A stretch of DNA of 64,000 nt, taken from assembly GCA_027924585.1 (NCBI GenBank), contig BSBM01001437.1, positions 62,001 to 126,000 on the forward strand, given 5' to 3'. A program made the position numbers and the translations under genes. Shown piece after piece: positions 1-11,539 of this stretch. The notes beneath the pieces are model-generated. The model was not told where the DNA came from and searched no databases. It saw only the letters and a program-made list of their open reading frames with translations. Position 1 is the stretch's first letter. Every line of letters starts with the position of its first letter. This DNA comes from Larix kaempferi (Eukaryota; Streptophyta; Pinopsida; Pinales; Pinaceae).

Positions 1-19
1 ATAGTTTAATGAACTCAGG

Positions 20-604
20 TTGGGACAAATATCTATGGAAGAGCATGTCCACAAATTTTTGGAATTGTTGAGGTATGTGGACTACATTAAAGATGAGAGG
101 ATAAAAATCCAATGCTTTCTTGGGAGTCTACCTCAGAGTTTCAGAAATAGGATTGAATTTGTTAATCCACCAAGTCTTGATGAGGCCACTAGGATGGCAA
201 TGCATTGCTACGAGCAGAATGAAGGAAAATCAAAGGCTAACCAAGGATGGAAAGGAAAGCCAAGAGGGAGGTTTGATCAAAATAAGAGTGGCTTCAAGCC
301 ACCATTCAGAGGTCATCCTAGAACCTTTCCACAGGGGCAGCAAGCAAGGAGTGGATCCAAACCAGCAATAGCAGCAGATAAAGCATCAAAGGGACTACTT
401 CAGTGTTGGGGATGTGGAGAAAACCACATGCTGAAGGATTGTCCATATCGAGAGGATAATCCTCGAAGGTTGCACAAATTAAAGGGAGTAGCTATAGTGG
501 AGGACATGGCAAGGGCAGCACCTCGAATTTATGCAGTGTTGGACAATCATCAAGCAGACCATCAATCATTAGTGGTGGAAGTTGAAGGTAAGATTGCTAA
601 GTAA
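20..604 (+). pseudogene. gag: gag C-terminal part with CCHC zinc knuckle
   Basis: The frame holds the end of a retrotransposon capsid domain (EEHVHKFLELLRYV, then a segment ending in MHCYEQNE). A basic, Gly/Arg-rich linker follows, and then one zinc knuckle CWGCGENHMLKDCP, which binds the element's RNA during packaging. The N-terminal part is outside the window. A TAA at 602-604 ends the frame, and protease sequence resumes about 10 codons later, so gag and pol were probably one polyprotein, as in Tekay elements. Assignment as gag is firm; the exact original boundaries are not. Confidence 0.8.
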
Positions 605-1010
605 TCTATTTCTGTTTTGATTGATCCAGTATCTACTCATAGTTATGTTTCTCCAGAGGTGGTTGAAGGTTGTTCTCTTAAAAAAGTGAAGCACAATAAA
701 TCTTGGCTAGTTCAATTAGCCACAGGGACCAAGAGGAAAGTAAGTGAAGTAGTGTTGGAGTGCCCCATAGAATTGAATGGACTCCACACACATGCAGATT
801 TAAATGTGCTACCTTTAGGATCTTATGATGCCTTGATTGGCATGGATTGGTTGGAAAAACATAGAGCCAAATTGGACTTTTATGAGAAAGCACTTGAATG
901 CATTGACGAAGAGGGAAAACCAAGATTGGTAAGAGGAATTTCCAAGCAAGTTTCAGTAAGGCAGATTTCAGCCTTACAGTTGAAAAAAGTTTTATAAGAA
1001 GGGTTGCCAA
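605..1010 (+). pseudogene. pro: retropepsin-like aspartic protease domain
   Basis: The segment has the layout of the Ty3/gypsy protease that matures the polyprotein. The expected catalytic LIDSGATHSY-type motif reads LIDPVSTHSY, so the D-S/T-G triad is destroyed (DPV). The later flap and fold motif ALIGMDWLEKHRAKLD is well preserved. The frame ends with TAA at 995-997, just before the RT part. The altered active site and flanking stops make this a non-functional remnant. The call rests on position and the GMDWL motif. Confidence 0.75.
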
Positions 1011-1025
1011 TTATATGCTGTTCAT

Positions 1026-1925
1026 ATGTCAGATTCATCAGAGGACAAGGGTCCAAGGATAGAAAATTTCTCATTATTGCAAGAATTTCAAGATGTATTT
1101 CCGGATGAAGTGCCGGGACTACCACTAAAGAGAGATATTTATTTCACCATCGATCTTGTTCCAGGGGCAGCACCGAATTCTAAAGCTCCTTATAGAATGA
1201 GTACACCGGATTTGGTAGAGTTGAAGATGCAGCTGCAAGAAGTAATGGACAAAAGGTATATCAGGCCTAGTGTGTCTCCTTGGGGAGCACTGGTGTTATT
1301 TGTCAAGAAGAAATATGAGACTTTGAGACTGTGTATTGATTACAGGCAGCTAAATAAAGTGACAGTCAAGAACAAGTATCCATTGCCAAGAATTGATGAC
1401 TTGTTTGATTAAATGAAGGGAGCTAAAGTGTTTTCCAAGATTGACTTAAGGTCTGGTTACCATCAAGTAAGGATTAAAGAAGAAGACATTCACAAGACGA
1501 CTTTCAGAACTAGATATGGTCATTATGAGTTCACTGTGGTACCATTTGGTCTTACCAACGCACCTCCCACGTTCATGTGTCTCATGAATAGTGTATTTAA
1601 CAAATATCTGGATAAGTTTGTGATTGTTTTCTTTGATGACATTCTTGTCTATTCAAGGACTGAAGAAGAACATCAGAAATATTTAAAAATGGTGTTGCAA
1701 GTCCTTAGAGAACATCAGTTGTATGCCAAGTTAAGCAAGTGTGAGTTTTACCAAAAGAGGATTCAATATTTAGGTCATGTCATTTCTGAAGAAGGAATTG
1801 CAGTGGATCCGGAGAAGATTAATTCCATCATGGATTGGTCACTCCAAAGAATGTTTCAGATGTTAGATCTTTCATGGGTCTTGCTGGTTACTACAGAAGG
1901 TTCATTGAAGGATTCTCCAAGGTAG
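1026..1925 (+). pseudogene. pol (RT): reverse transcriptase domain of gypsy pol
   Basis: Classic Ty3/gypsy RT motifs follow in order: [72 protein letters not shown] (polymerase active site, usually FIDD) and [17 protein letters not shown]. The enzyme copies element RNA into DNA in the cytoplasmic particle. A TAA at 1410-1412 interrupts LFD-MKGAK where Gln is usual. Around 1830-1850 the frame shifts: the continuation ([15 protein letters not shown]) is found in another frame from 1835. Confidence 0.9.
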
Positions 1926-2450
1926 CTCACCCAATTACTTCATTACAGAGAAAAAATATCAAGTTTGTATGGTCTGAAAAGTGTGAGAAAAGCTTCCAAC
2001 AGTTAAAGGAGCTACTTACCAGCGCTCCTATTTTGAAGATAGCAGATCTAAAGAAGGATTTTATAGTGTGCACAGATACTTGCATTGAAGGGCTAGGTGG
2101 AGTGCTCATGCAAGAAGGAGTTGTGATTTGCTATGAGTCAAGGAAATTAAAAGAGCATGAAAAGAATTATGCCACACATGATTTAGAATTAGCAGCCATG
2201 TGCATGCTCTTAAGATGTGGAGACATTATTTGATGGGAAGAAGATTCGAGCTTAGAACATACCACATGAGCTTGAAGTATTTGTTTGATCAGCCAAACTT
2301 GAATGCTAGGCAAGCTAGATGGATGGAGTTCCTTTGTGAATTTGATTTTGAAATTAAGTATGTAAAAGGGAAGGAGAATAAGGTTACAGATGCTCTTAGC
2401 AGAAAATTTCATGTTGCAGCATTAAGTGTGTATAAATCAGATTTGAAGAC
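1835..2450 (+). pseudogene. pol (RNase H): RT thumb and RNase H domain of gypsy pol
   Basis: After the frameshift the RT connection ([20 protein letters not shown]) runs into an RNase H domain, which degrades the RNA strand of the hybrid. Visible motifs are [16 protein letters not shown] (first catalytic Asp), the [10 protein letters not shown]-type Glu region, and the terminal KENKVTDALSRK. A second frameshift near 2200 moves the reading frame between the Glu region and [11 protein letters not shown]. The order and motif set match Ty3/gypsy elements. Confidence 0.85.
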
Positions 2451-3444
2451 AAGAGTTCTTGAAGCCCAAAACAGTGATGAAACTTGCCTTCAAATTAAAG
2501 AGAAGTTGCAGCAAGGTAATTTGGATGAAAAGTGTGCGGAATATCAGCTTGGTGAAGACAATATCCTCATCTACAAGGATAGACTATACATTCCAAATAA
2601 TGCAGATTGGAAGAAGCTAGTGGTGGATGAAATTCATCAAATGCCATACTCTAGACATCCAGGATATCAGAAAACTATAACAACAGCAAGAAAGCAATAC
2701 TTTTAGCATGGTATGAAGAAGGACATAGCTGAGTATATTGCTAAGTGTCAGAAGTGCCAGCAGATCAAGGCAGAGCACCAACATCCAGCAAGATTGTTGC
2801 AGCCCTTACCCATCTTGGAATGGAAGTGGGAAGTGATCTCTATGGATTTTATAATAGGTCTACCCATGACAGTGAAAAAGCATGATTCAATCATGGTTGT
2901 GGTGGACAAGCTATCAAAGGTAGCTCACTTTATTCCAGTCAAGTCCACTCACAAGGCTAATGACATTGCAAATATCTTCATGAGAGAGATATTCAAGTTG
3001 CATGGATTACCTAAGGCAATAATTTCTGATCGTGATACAAAGTTCACTTCTAATTTCTGAAAAGGATTATTTCAGGAATTGGGAACTAAATTGAATTTCA
3101 GTACAACATATCATCCTCAAACAGATGGCCAAACTGAGAGGGTGAATCAGGTTCTTGAAGACATGCTGAGAATGTATGTGATGGATAAACCATCCAAGTG
3201 GGAAGATTTCCTACACTTTGCAGAATTTGCATACAATAATGGACATCATACATCTTTGGGAATGAGTCCATTTGAAGCATTGTATGGCAGGGGATGCAGG
3301 ACTCCAGTGAATTGGGACAGCCCGGTGAATAGGGTAGTACTTGGACCAGAGATGATCAAGGAAATGGAACAAAAAGTTGCTAAGATTAGGCAGAATTTAA
3401 AGGCAGCTCAGGACAGGCAGAAGAGTTATGCATATTTGAAATGA
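2451..3444 (+). pseudogene. pol (IN): integrase zinc-finger and catalytic core
   Basis: An HHCC-type zinc finger is visible (EIHQMPYSRHPGYQKT then CQKCQQIKAEH). The DDE catalytic core follows: Asp in ISMDFIIGLP, Asp in IISDRDTKFTS and Glu in TDGQTERVNQ. This enzyme inserts the cDNA into the chromosome. A TAG at 2704-2706 and a TGA at 3058-3060 fall where Trp is usual in relatives, that is TGG changed by a single G-to-A. A TGA at 3442-3444 closes the frame. Confidence 0.88.
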
Positions 3445-3905
3445 ATGCATAAGGAATTTCAAATTGGGGTCATGTTTATTTGAGTGTGAAACCGAGGAAG
3501 AGTTCCCTCAAGTTGGGGAGATGTGTCAAGTTGTCACCAAGATATTGTGGGCCATTTGAAGTCCTAGATAGGATAGGGCCAGTTGCATATAGACTTGCAT
3601 TGCCTGCTAACATAAGAGCTCATAATGTTTTCCATGTATCTTTGCTTAAGAAGTATGTACATGATCCTAATCATATGATTGATTGGAATGTGATACAGGT
3701 GGAACCCGAGGGAGAGTTCCAAGTAGATCTTATGTGCATTCTCGACAAGAAGGTCACTCTGCTCCGGAACAGAGCCATCGGGCAAGTAAAGGTCCAATGG
3801 GAGCACCTTAGCCCCGATGAGGCTACATGGGAGCTAGAGGATGCCATGAGGGAGGCATTCCCATTTTTGTTCAGTTTGAGAACACCGAGGACGACATTGT
3901 TCTAA
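3445..3905 (+). pseudogene. pol (IN-CHD): integrase C-terminal domain with chromodomain
   Basis: The frame from 3480 contains the GPF-type module (LSPRYCGPFEVLDRIGPV, then NVFHVSLLKKYVHDP). It ends with a chromodomain-like segment (QVKVQWEHLSPDEATWELED), whose aromatic residues and WE pair resemble chromovirus chromodomains that bind histone tails. A frameshift around 3470 separates it from the catalytic core. The frame ends with TAA at 3903-3905, overlapping the polypurine tract. Confidence 0.85.
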
Positions 3906-3918
3906 GGGGGAGGGGAAT
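3905..3918 (+). promoter_or_regulatory. polypurine tract (plus-strand primer)
   Basis: AAGGGGGAGGGGAA lies immediately before the TGTAATAC start of the LTR. This is the position and composition of a retrotransposon polypurine tract. Confidence 0.85.
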
Positions 3919-5490
3919 GTAATACTCCAATTTTAACCCTTAAGAAATATTGGCTTCTAATGTAAATATTGTATATATGCGTTGTATGTTGCCCTAGCGT
4001 GGAGCTCAAAGCCAAGGCCCCGCTAGTGTATGTTCGGATTTTATTTAAAATGGACAAGCATTTGACATTTTGTTACCCATGTGCTATTAAGCCATGGGAT
4101 ATTGTAAATTGATGTAAATATTTAATATTGCAATCAAATACCAAAAACTGGCTATGGGAGCAACGAATGAGAAGGGGCCATGTGTATCCACTAGGGAGTG
4201 GTGAGGGGGTTGTGGGGATGAACCATATGCTGCCAAATGTCATTGTGAGAACCCATTTGACTTTCCTTGATGACATTTATTTATGTTGTAAGGAAGTTGT
4301 TGAAGATTTCAGTCCATGGCTTCAATGGAGCATGGGCAGCCCAGAAATTCGTATTTGCATGTATGGGCTCTATTTTCTTGTACCACAAGTCACTCTACCT
4401 TATGAGAGTTGCTTATTCCTCATCCCCATTCCATTGTGGAAGTCACTAGCAGCATTATCCATCCAAAAAGAAATTCCAGCAGGGAACAAAAACCAGAAAT
4501 CGTAACTTTGAAAGAATCCACATTTTGAAGAGCCAAAAACCTCCAGACTTGGTATTTGACAGTTAAATCCAATGGGGGATCCATAGATATGAACCTTAGG
4601 GCGAATTTGAGAGTATTAGATACCCCAAAATCCATTGAAAAACCCAGTTTTTATAGTCCAGAAAACCAGTGATGGGATTGAGTTATTTGATGAACAGAAT
4701 TGTGAGAAATACAATTGTGAATGACTGAGCAGAGGTTGGGTTTGCTTGATAAACCCAGTGAAGGCTAGAATCTCAAGGATTAGCAGCTGAACCTTTCTAT
4801 TCCCACTCTGAAGAGCACTGGAGGGAAGGGACGCTTGAGGGACTATGCAGCAGAGAAGAGGACCTTCCTTGTGTTGGGTGTGGTGGGTAATGTGGGTGCC
4901 TTTGACTGTTGAATTTATTTGAAATGCCTGTAGCTCTGTGGTTGAGCTCACTGGCTTAGCATTGCCCTCATTTGTCTTTTATATGCTTGACAAACCCAAT
5001 TGTGTGTTGGATTAGCATAGTTGTTGAGTGAAGCCATGGCTGTGAGTGAGCCCAGCTAGTTCCTCCTTAGTGGATACACAACCCAGCTCGAGGGTGATCT
5101 CTCAACTGAAAGAATACAAGCTGGATAGATATCTATGGTTGGGTGGAACGTTGCTCTCACATAGCCAGTTGTTTGAACAGATTCATCTTCAAGATAAGTG
5201 TTTTCTGTGATTTACATTATATGCATTTTGTATTCTATAATATGTTAATTCGGAATGGTAATTATTCATGTTAATGGAATTGATATGAAGTCTGTGCATA
5301 GCATGAGAATGGGATGGATTCCTTGCCTGTTGATGCATCATTTTCTTGAGATAAATATACCGATGTATGTCTGTTGTGTGTGTGCAATTATGTATTTTAA
5401 TTCCGTTGTGTAATTTAATTGTGCATTTTATTTAAATGGCAAAAATTTTACCATTATGGCTTGATGGGGAAGAATTAGACAACCCTTTTT
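3919..5490 (+). repeat. 3' LTR of the chromovirus (right edge unresolved)
   Basis: The LTR begins TGTAATACTCC right after the purine tract. It aligns collinearly by eye with the solo LTR at 58375, for example in the shared block GAGAAGGGGCCATGTGTATC and in TAGTGGATACACAACCC about 900 bases later. Similarity fades near 5450-5490. The GC-rich minisatellite present in the solo LTR is absent here, so this copy is either truncated or of a different subfamily. Short ORFs inside it are not credible genes. Confidence 0.75.
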
Positions 5491-6858
5491 TTTTTTTAAT
5501 GTTCCCTCCCTTGCATTGGATAGATGGAAGGAGACGTGACATATGATTATTTGATGATTTAACAATTAATGCAATTATAACTAATTAACCACTGTAATGA
5601 TTAAGTTTATTTTAATGTATGATTAAACTTTTGCTAAATTAAAAAATTAAAAAAATTATAATGTATAAAGTTATAAGTTTTTAGATTATTCAAAATAATT
5701 AAAAATATATACTTTTAATTTAATTACATTAAAGTATTAAAATTTTAAAATTCATCCATTTAAAATGATAATTTTGGATTTTTACGCCGAAGGCATTATT
5801 TAAGGGGCTGACTCCTCTAGTTGCTCCGTTGTATGTCAATGGCTGATGAGGAGCCACCCCTGTCATCAATCAACAAACATGGCACATGATTACTATTTTT
5901 AAGTGATTACCATTTTTTTATGATGGAAAAAAATAAGGACTAAAGTATCAGTTCAATTTTTACCGTGAATAAGGATGAGAATATATAATCTGCCATGTTC
6001 TTGCCGATCTGATATGCCTTATTCCTACTGATCTGAATAAGGAAGTACACATTCTGTTGTTTAGTGCAGCTGTGTGGATGTGTCAAATTTAAAGAATGAA
6101 ACAATCTTCTCAACATCATTATCCAATTTTAATTTGGCAGTCATGGACTAAACAAAATCAATATATTGCTTCACATAACCTACTGTAAAGTAATATTGCT
6201 TGTATTGATAAAACCTTCAACAGTTGCCATGATTTCCTCTTGTCTCTGCTTCATTCTTGTAGCTTTATTTTTTGCAAATGAGTCGAGAATCTACCCAGGA
6301 ATGTAAATTGGTGAACAATACTTGTTTCTTCTTTCCAGGTATTCGAAGTTACTCCAGATTATAGAGGGATAGCTAGCAATAAAAGGGAAACATCCTGAGC
6401 TTTATATCAATGTGAGAATTCTCGCGACAAAATATGATTATTCCGGTAATGATCCCAAGTATCTTATATGGAATTTAATCAGCCTTAGAAAGTCTATTTT
6501 GAGGTATATCAAAATATGAATAAACTATTGTCCCACCAGCAACATAAATAAATCCATGTGACAGAAGCGAAAATCGTTGTTTTCAATTGAGATAATTATT
6601 GGATTTGCAAAATAATATTTATTGTAAATAAACGTTATAATTTTTTATAATACAAAATTATATCAATCATATTATCTATCATGAATCAAATTTTATTAAA
6701 ACAACTCAAATAAGAATTATAAACAAAATCAGACAATTCTTTTTTTTGTAATATTCGAATATTTATATTAATAGTTGAAAGAGAATGTACATAGATCTAC
6801 AGTATTGTTTCAACATCTCATTCTGATTTTCATGTCCATGAGTAGAGGAAAAAAAAAC
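5491..6858. other. AT-rich sequence without recognisable gene
   Basis: AT-rich sequence, including poly-T near 5489 and A/T runs at 5640-5760. I see no conserved coding frame and no LTR ends. It separates the chromovirus LTR from the minus-strand remnant that ends at 6859. Confidence 0.6.
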
Positions 6859-9800
6859 TTAAACCAGAGATGGAAAGGAGGTAGGGTTACCATTAAGATC
6901 CCACTGTGTATTCCAATCCTTGATATCATCATAGCGACCATCTTGGAGTTGTTTGAATTGAACTTCAACCTTCAAAAATTTAGGCTCGATTTTCGTGTCT
7001 AACTCTAACCTGATCAGGGTTGTGAAACCATCTCTCCATGATGCTAATTCTGTAGGTTGATAAATGTAGTCGTTGAGTATGTCATGATCAACCATGGTCA
7101 ATTCTTTAATCACTAACTCGCTTGCATCCCTTTCATATTTAATATAATATATCATTGTCCCTATCAACTCTTCCACCTTTAACTCATTGAGGGTCAACAT
7201 GTCGAACTTGATCATCATATTATCTGGAGAGATCCAAACATGTTTGCATATATCTCCCACCTTCATAATAGCTTCGTTTGCATTTGCTTGCATGGAATAT
7301 CGGGCATTTTTCCAGGATCTTAATTTTGCCATCTCTTTCTTGTCAATTGTGGGAAGATTCACTCGAACTTCCTCATATTCCCGATGTCATTTATAAATTT
7401 CCTTTGCATACTGTTGAATCACTTTAGATTCATCTTCGAATGACTCTGCTTCATCTGTGATCTTTCTCAAGCTGGCATAGTATTGCTGCAATTCCTCTAG
7501 GTGAAAATAAAATTCTTCTGAGACTCCATAAGCTTCAAATTAATTTTGATGGACTCTTGTTTTACTTCGTCCAAAGGAAACACATTTTCTTTTTGGAAAA
7601 TCTCAAGTTGAAACTCGGTGTAGTCTCTAGCCATCTCCAATTACCTCGTGCTCTCCTCATGTTCTGCTTTCAATAGAGCAAGATCATTCTCACACGCTTC
7701 TTTCAGCTACTCCTTTTCCATGACTGACTCATCATGAACTTCATGGAAATGATGCTTCATCTCTTCATAAAACTACTTATATTGCTCTGTTTATTCCTTA
7801 CATTGTTGCACCTATTTGATCAGGTCTCTGGTCGAAGACACATTGACATTTTCCAATACTCCAATCAAGGAGGTAGAGTCAGATACAATTTCACCTAGTT
7901 CCTTTCCTTCCATGTCAAACACGATGATGTTGCTGGTATTTCCTTTGGTCTTCTATCTCTTGGATGGCCTTTTTGAAATACTCTTGCTTGCTAAATCAAC
8001 AAAATAATCTCCCAAGGAGATGACTGTAGTATCTACCTCGACGGGTTGAAGGTACCCTCCATATCTCATAGCTAGTGGAGTTCCTGGATTGATGGGGGAT
8101 GTTTGCAAGGAAACCTGATTGTCCTCCCATTGTTGTTCAAGTTTTTGCAATTTTTCTTATTCCTCTCTTTTCCTTTGCTCATTGGCCTTGTGGTTTTCCT
8201 CCAGCTCTTTTTGTTATTGTTCCTAGAGGAGTCGAAGGCTTGATGCTTCTTTGTTAGCCTCTTATTTTTGTTTCTTCTCTTCCTCCGCTTCTTGCCAGAT
8301 CTCTTCTTGTTTTCTTTTTTGTTCTTCTTCTTCTGCGGCTGTGGCCCTGCTATGTTGTTCCTCTACGGCTTTGTGGCATTCGTCCTCCATAGCTTTGCAA
8401 CATTCTTTCTCAGTGGCTTTGCGACATTCTTCCTCCGCAAATTTCCATCATTCTTCCTCCGTGGATTTGCGATGTTCTTCCTCCGTGGCCTTGTGGTGTT
8501 CTTCATCCACTGCTTTTTGAGCTTTAACCTCTTTCGCCCGTAGAGAATTTGCTGATTTTTTTGGTTGGATTCATTTTTCAAGTCCTTTCCCTAGGACCAA
8601 ATTTGTGTTTGAAGCTGCTTCATCTTCGCTATTTCATCCAAAAAAAATTACCCTTTCCTCTCTCTTTATTCTATCTTTGTTCTTATTCATTGTTTCTCTT
8701 TCCACCTCAGCTGCAAATGCATCTCTTCTCTCAATTTTGACCATATCCTAAAGAGCTAACTGTCGTTCATGTAGTATCCTTTGCTCCCTTTCCGATATTT
8801 TCTCAAAAACTTCATCAAAGGAAGCATCGCCTTGGAAGAGAGTTTTTGAAGGGCCTTCTTCATGTATGTAGTTAGGATGTAATGATAATGATTTGAAATG
8901 TCCTTCAATCACCCTCCTAGGGTCATGCCTTTTCAGCTTTGCAAATAGAAGTTTCATCTCTTCCAATGCAATCCCTTCCTTATGAGCATGTTGAGCATTA
9001 GCTAAGGTGAAGGAGCTGACGATAATTAGGAAACTAGGCCAAGCTCTCTTACTCATACGGGACAATTGGGATATGACACCTTTTATGACAGTTTGGTAAG
9101 CAATTTCATAGGTGAGCAATCAATCAAGAACATAGATGGGTAACAAATGGGGGGATGCATTCATGCCGAAGACTCGAATGTAGGTAAAGAACTCTAGGAA
9201 ATACCAGTCACCAATTTATAACAGGGCTTCAATGGCTTGGTCAGTTGGCCTTGGTATAGGTTTTTAAAAAGAAAAAAAATACAGCAGTGCGAAAAAATGG
9301 GTGCAAATATCATACAAATGGGGTTTATAATAGAACATCCACAACTCTTTGTAGTAAATGTGAATGGGAAAGCAATATTCCTTCCAGTTCTAGTTCATGG
9401 ATGGAAATGCATTGGCAGAATAAATAACATCAAATAGAAAATAAATCATATGAAACTTTCGACCGCAGGTACTTGTTTTTCCTATTTAAGGGCTACAAAG
9501 AGGATTTTGGATAGGATGTTTTCCCGGTTGAAAAATTCTATGGTTTCTGTCACATGATGCACTAGGGGTTCCCAATCCAACAAGAAGCATGTAGAATGTT
9601 CAAGGCCATACAAGTGGCATAGAATTTCCATGAGTAGCCTATATGACCTATGGAAATATTGTATCATATACTTCTTATTGGACCTCTTTGTGAAGGGACA
9701 TTCCCCAACCCACCAGTCCTTGATGAGTTAGATAGGATTTGGGTGCTTACTAATAAAATTTTCGATGAATACATGGTTCATTAATACCTCATATTCCTTT

Positions 9801-10183
9801 AGCTCATACATATGATGGAATGATTCATGCCTATTCGAGGAAATTACCTCTCCTTCTGCATCCACGATCACTCCATTTTGAGGATTAGCGTGCTCGAATA
9901 ACCACCTAGCCGCATCATTCACTTTGAATGGCATCAAGGTCATCCTTGCTACAATGGCATGCAAACAACTCTTCTGTATGTTCCAATACACATACAAATC
10001 ATTGTCATCTAGGGTAAAATCCTCCGTGGAGAATATATAATAGATTTCTTCCTAGTCCAGATCAACTTCAAACCCAGTCATTGCATTGGTTTATGATAAT
10101 ATCAATCCTTCTGTTGAGGCTGGCGGAGGGATTTCCTCTACATCCTTACTGGTAGGAGCTCTACGTGAAGCTGCCTTCAACAT
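6859..10183 (-). pseudogene. decayed coding remnant with coiled-coil repeats, unidentified
   Basis: Read on the minus strand from ATG at 10183 (MLKAASRRAPTSKD), fragments in a consistent order form what was a protein of roughly 1,100 residues. A globular N-terminal part has segments WLFEHANPQNGVIVDAEGE, FTYIRVFGMNASPHLLP and YEIAYQTVIKGVIS. A long Glu/Lys-rich coiled coil follows, with an 8-residue tandem repeat. The C-terminal globular part is intact from 7362 to 6859 (ending NGNPTSFPSLV). Several stops and frameshifts break it. I do not recognise a family. The plan of a globular head followed by a coiled coil resembles the 3' ORF of the element at 14929-28655, so it may be an accessory ORF of another retroelement. 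That is inference only. Confidence 0.5.
8358..8520 (-). repeat. 24-bp tandem repeat encoding coiled coil
   Basis: About seven degenerate 24-bp units are present (plus-strand unit close to CCTCCGTGGCTTTGCGACAT followed by TCTT). On the minus strand each encodes an 8-residue block such as KATEEEHR, KSTEEE-W, KATEKECC, KAMEDECH. The period is a multiple of three and the pattern is strongly charged, so it expanded while coding. Confidence 0.75.
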
Positions 10184-11539
10184 CTGGGAAAAAAACAGAA
10201 ACAAACAAGGTGCTTCAAAGGTGATTCAGACACTGAGCTATTGATAGTGAGCTAAAGCACAAAAATATCAAATATGCAAATATTATTCCAAATTCTAGAT
10301 TTAACCACTGAAAAAGGCGATTAATAGGTACCCTGTAGGGTTGCATTTAATGAGCTAGTGGTTGCACATGCACAGTTGGATGCCGATGCATCCAATGGTG
10401 TATATGCACCCGAATGGCACATTAAATTATGCCCTATGGATTGAAAGTATTGCTTGAGAACCAACAGATATCAACATTGTCACCTCAACATTAAATGACA
10501 TGCGGCATACTGAATAATTTTCCCCATATAATTAAGTAAATGAGAAGTAGCACTATTTATTCATGATGACTCTCATTTCCAGAACATTGGGAATTAGGGA
10601 TTGGATTCGCTGCCATGCGTGAGATCGTGAAAGGATATAAAATGTCTTATCATGTGTAATATTTGGGAGGGATGTACATTTAATGGTATGAAGGTACAAT
10701 GCTTGATTGTTGACAAATTTTCTGCGGATTTTCCTATATGGGCGCAAAAACACGACTCATATAACAGACGGGGTAAGCACTGAATCGACTGGGTAGCGTT
10801 GCTTGATAGGTCTGCATTGCAGTGTCGTGGTTATAATTAGTTTAAATGCAATTAAATTACTTTTCATTGCATAGTAGGCTTATATACCTTTTGCATGGTC
10901 TCCATATATATTTTTTCTCCTTACATTGTAAAGCATGGAAGCATATTGTATATAGTGTATTATTAAAGTATTACATAGTATATATATAAATACCTTATCT
11001 GATTTAAATAGTATTATTTGAAGGATTACAAATATTTATATATCAAATATAATATAACACAATCGATGACATATCAAGATGTAAGATAATATAGCGCACC
11101 AACTCTTGGTCAACCTAGACTTTGTTTTTGATTCACTGTTGAGTGGCCATGTAAACCCATATCACGGGATAGATTATAATTATGCAATGGTAGGCTTGGC
11201 ACCTTATTTTCATCCACTTAGAAATTTTGAATCCATGGTTATGATTTGATGAGAGTTGCTTTGAGTTTATGTAATTTTTTTAGTGCTATTACTTCTTCCT
11301 AATACCTAGTTCATGAATCTTGATACATAAATAGTTTCTAATGTTCAACTGATTAACCTCCAAAACTATATTTTTTATTTTAAATCTTATTTGCATAGGG
11401 ATTTTTTTTTACTTATATGATGATATAGAAGGCTCTTTACCAATAGTGATGACTTCAATTTTTTGATCCATGGATCAGTTCATTTTGTTACTAAAAATAT
11501 GGATCAATACAAATTATTTTTAAGGTTTAAATATATACT
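10184..11539. other. intergenic segment between two divergent remnants
   Basis: About 1.35 kb lying between the 5' end of the minus-strand remnant and the start of the plus-strand VGHTHEDID remnant. It is AT-rich with TA-rich runs near 10960-11060. I see no convincing gene. If the two flanking remnants belonged to one unit, this would be their shared divergent promoter region. Confidence 0.5.

Larger units (their letters stand above)
1..5490 (+). mobile_element. Ty3/gypsy chromovirus (Tekay/Del-like), 3' part plus 3' LTR
   Basis: Domains occur in the Ty3 order: gag zinc knuckle, protease, RT, RNase H, integrase, chromodomain. They are followed by a purine tract and an LTR that begins TGTAATAC. 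The integrase-then-chromodomain arrangement at the C terminus is the hallmark of chromoviruses, whose chromodomain helps direct integration into heterochromatin. The 5' LTR and the start of gag lie left of the window. The coding part is broken by several stops and at least four frameshifts, so the copy is dead. A solo LTR of the same family lies at 58375-61030, which supports the LTR start. The right edge of this LTR is not resolved. Confidence 0.85.

Noticed and set aside
8251-8581. Plus- and minus-strand frames at the 24-bp repeat (Ser/Phe-rich, or Arg/Lys-Asn repeats)
   Set aside because: They are other phases of the repeat. The phase giving KATEEEHR joins the flanking coding fragments.
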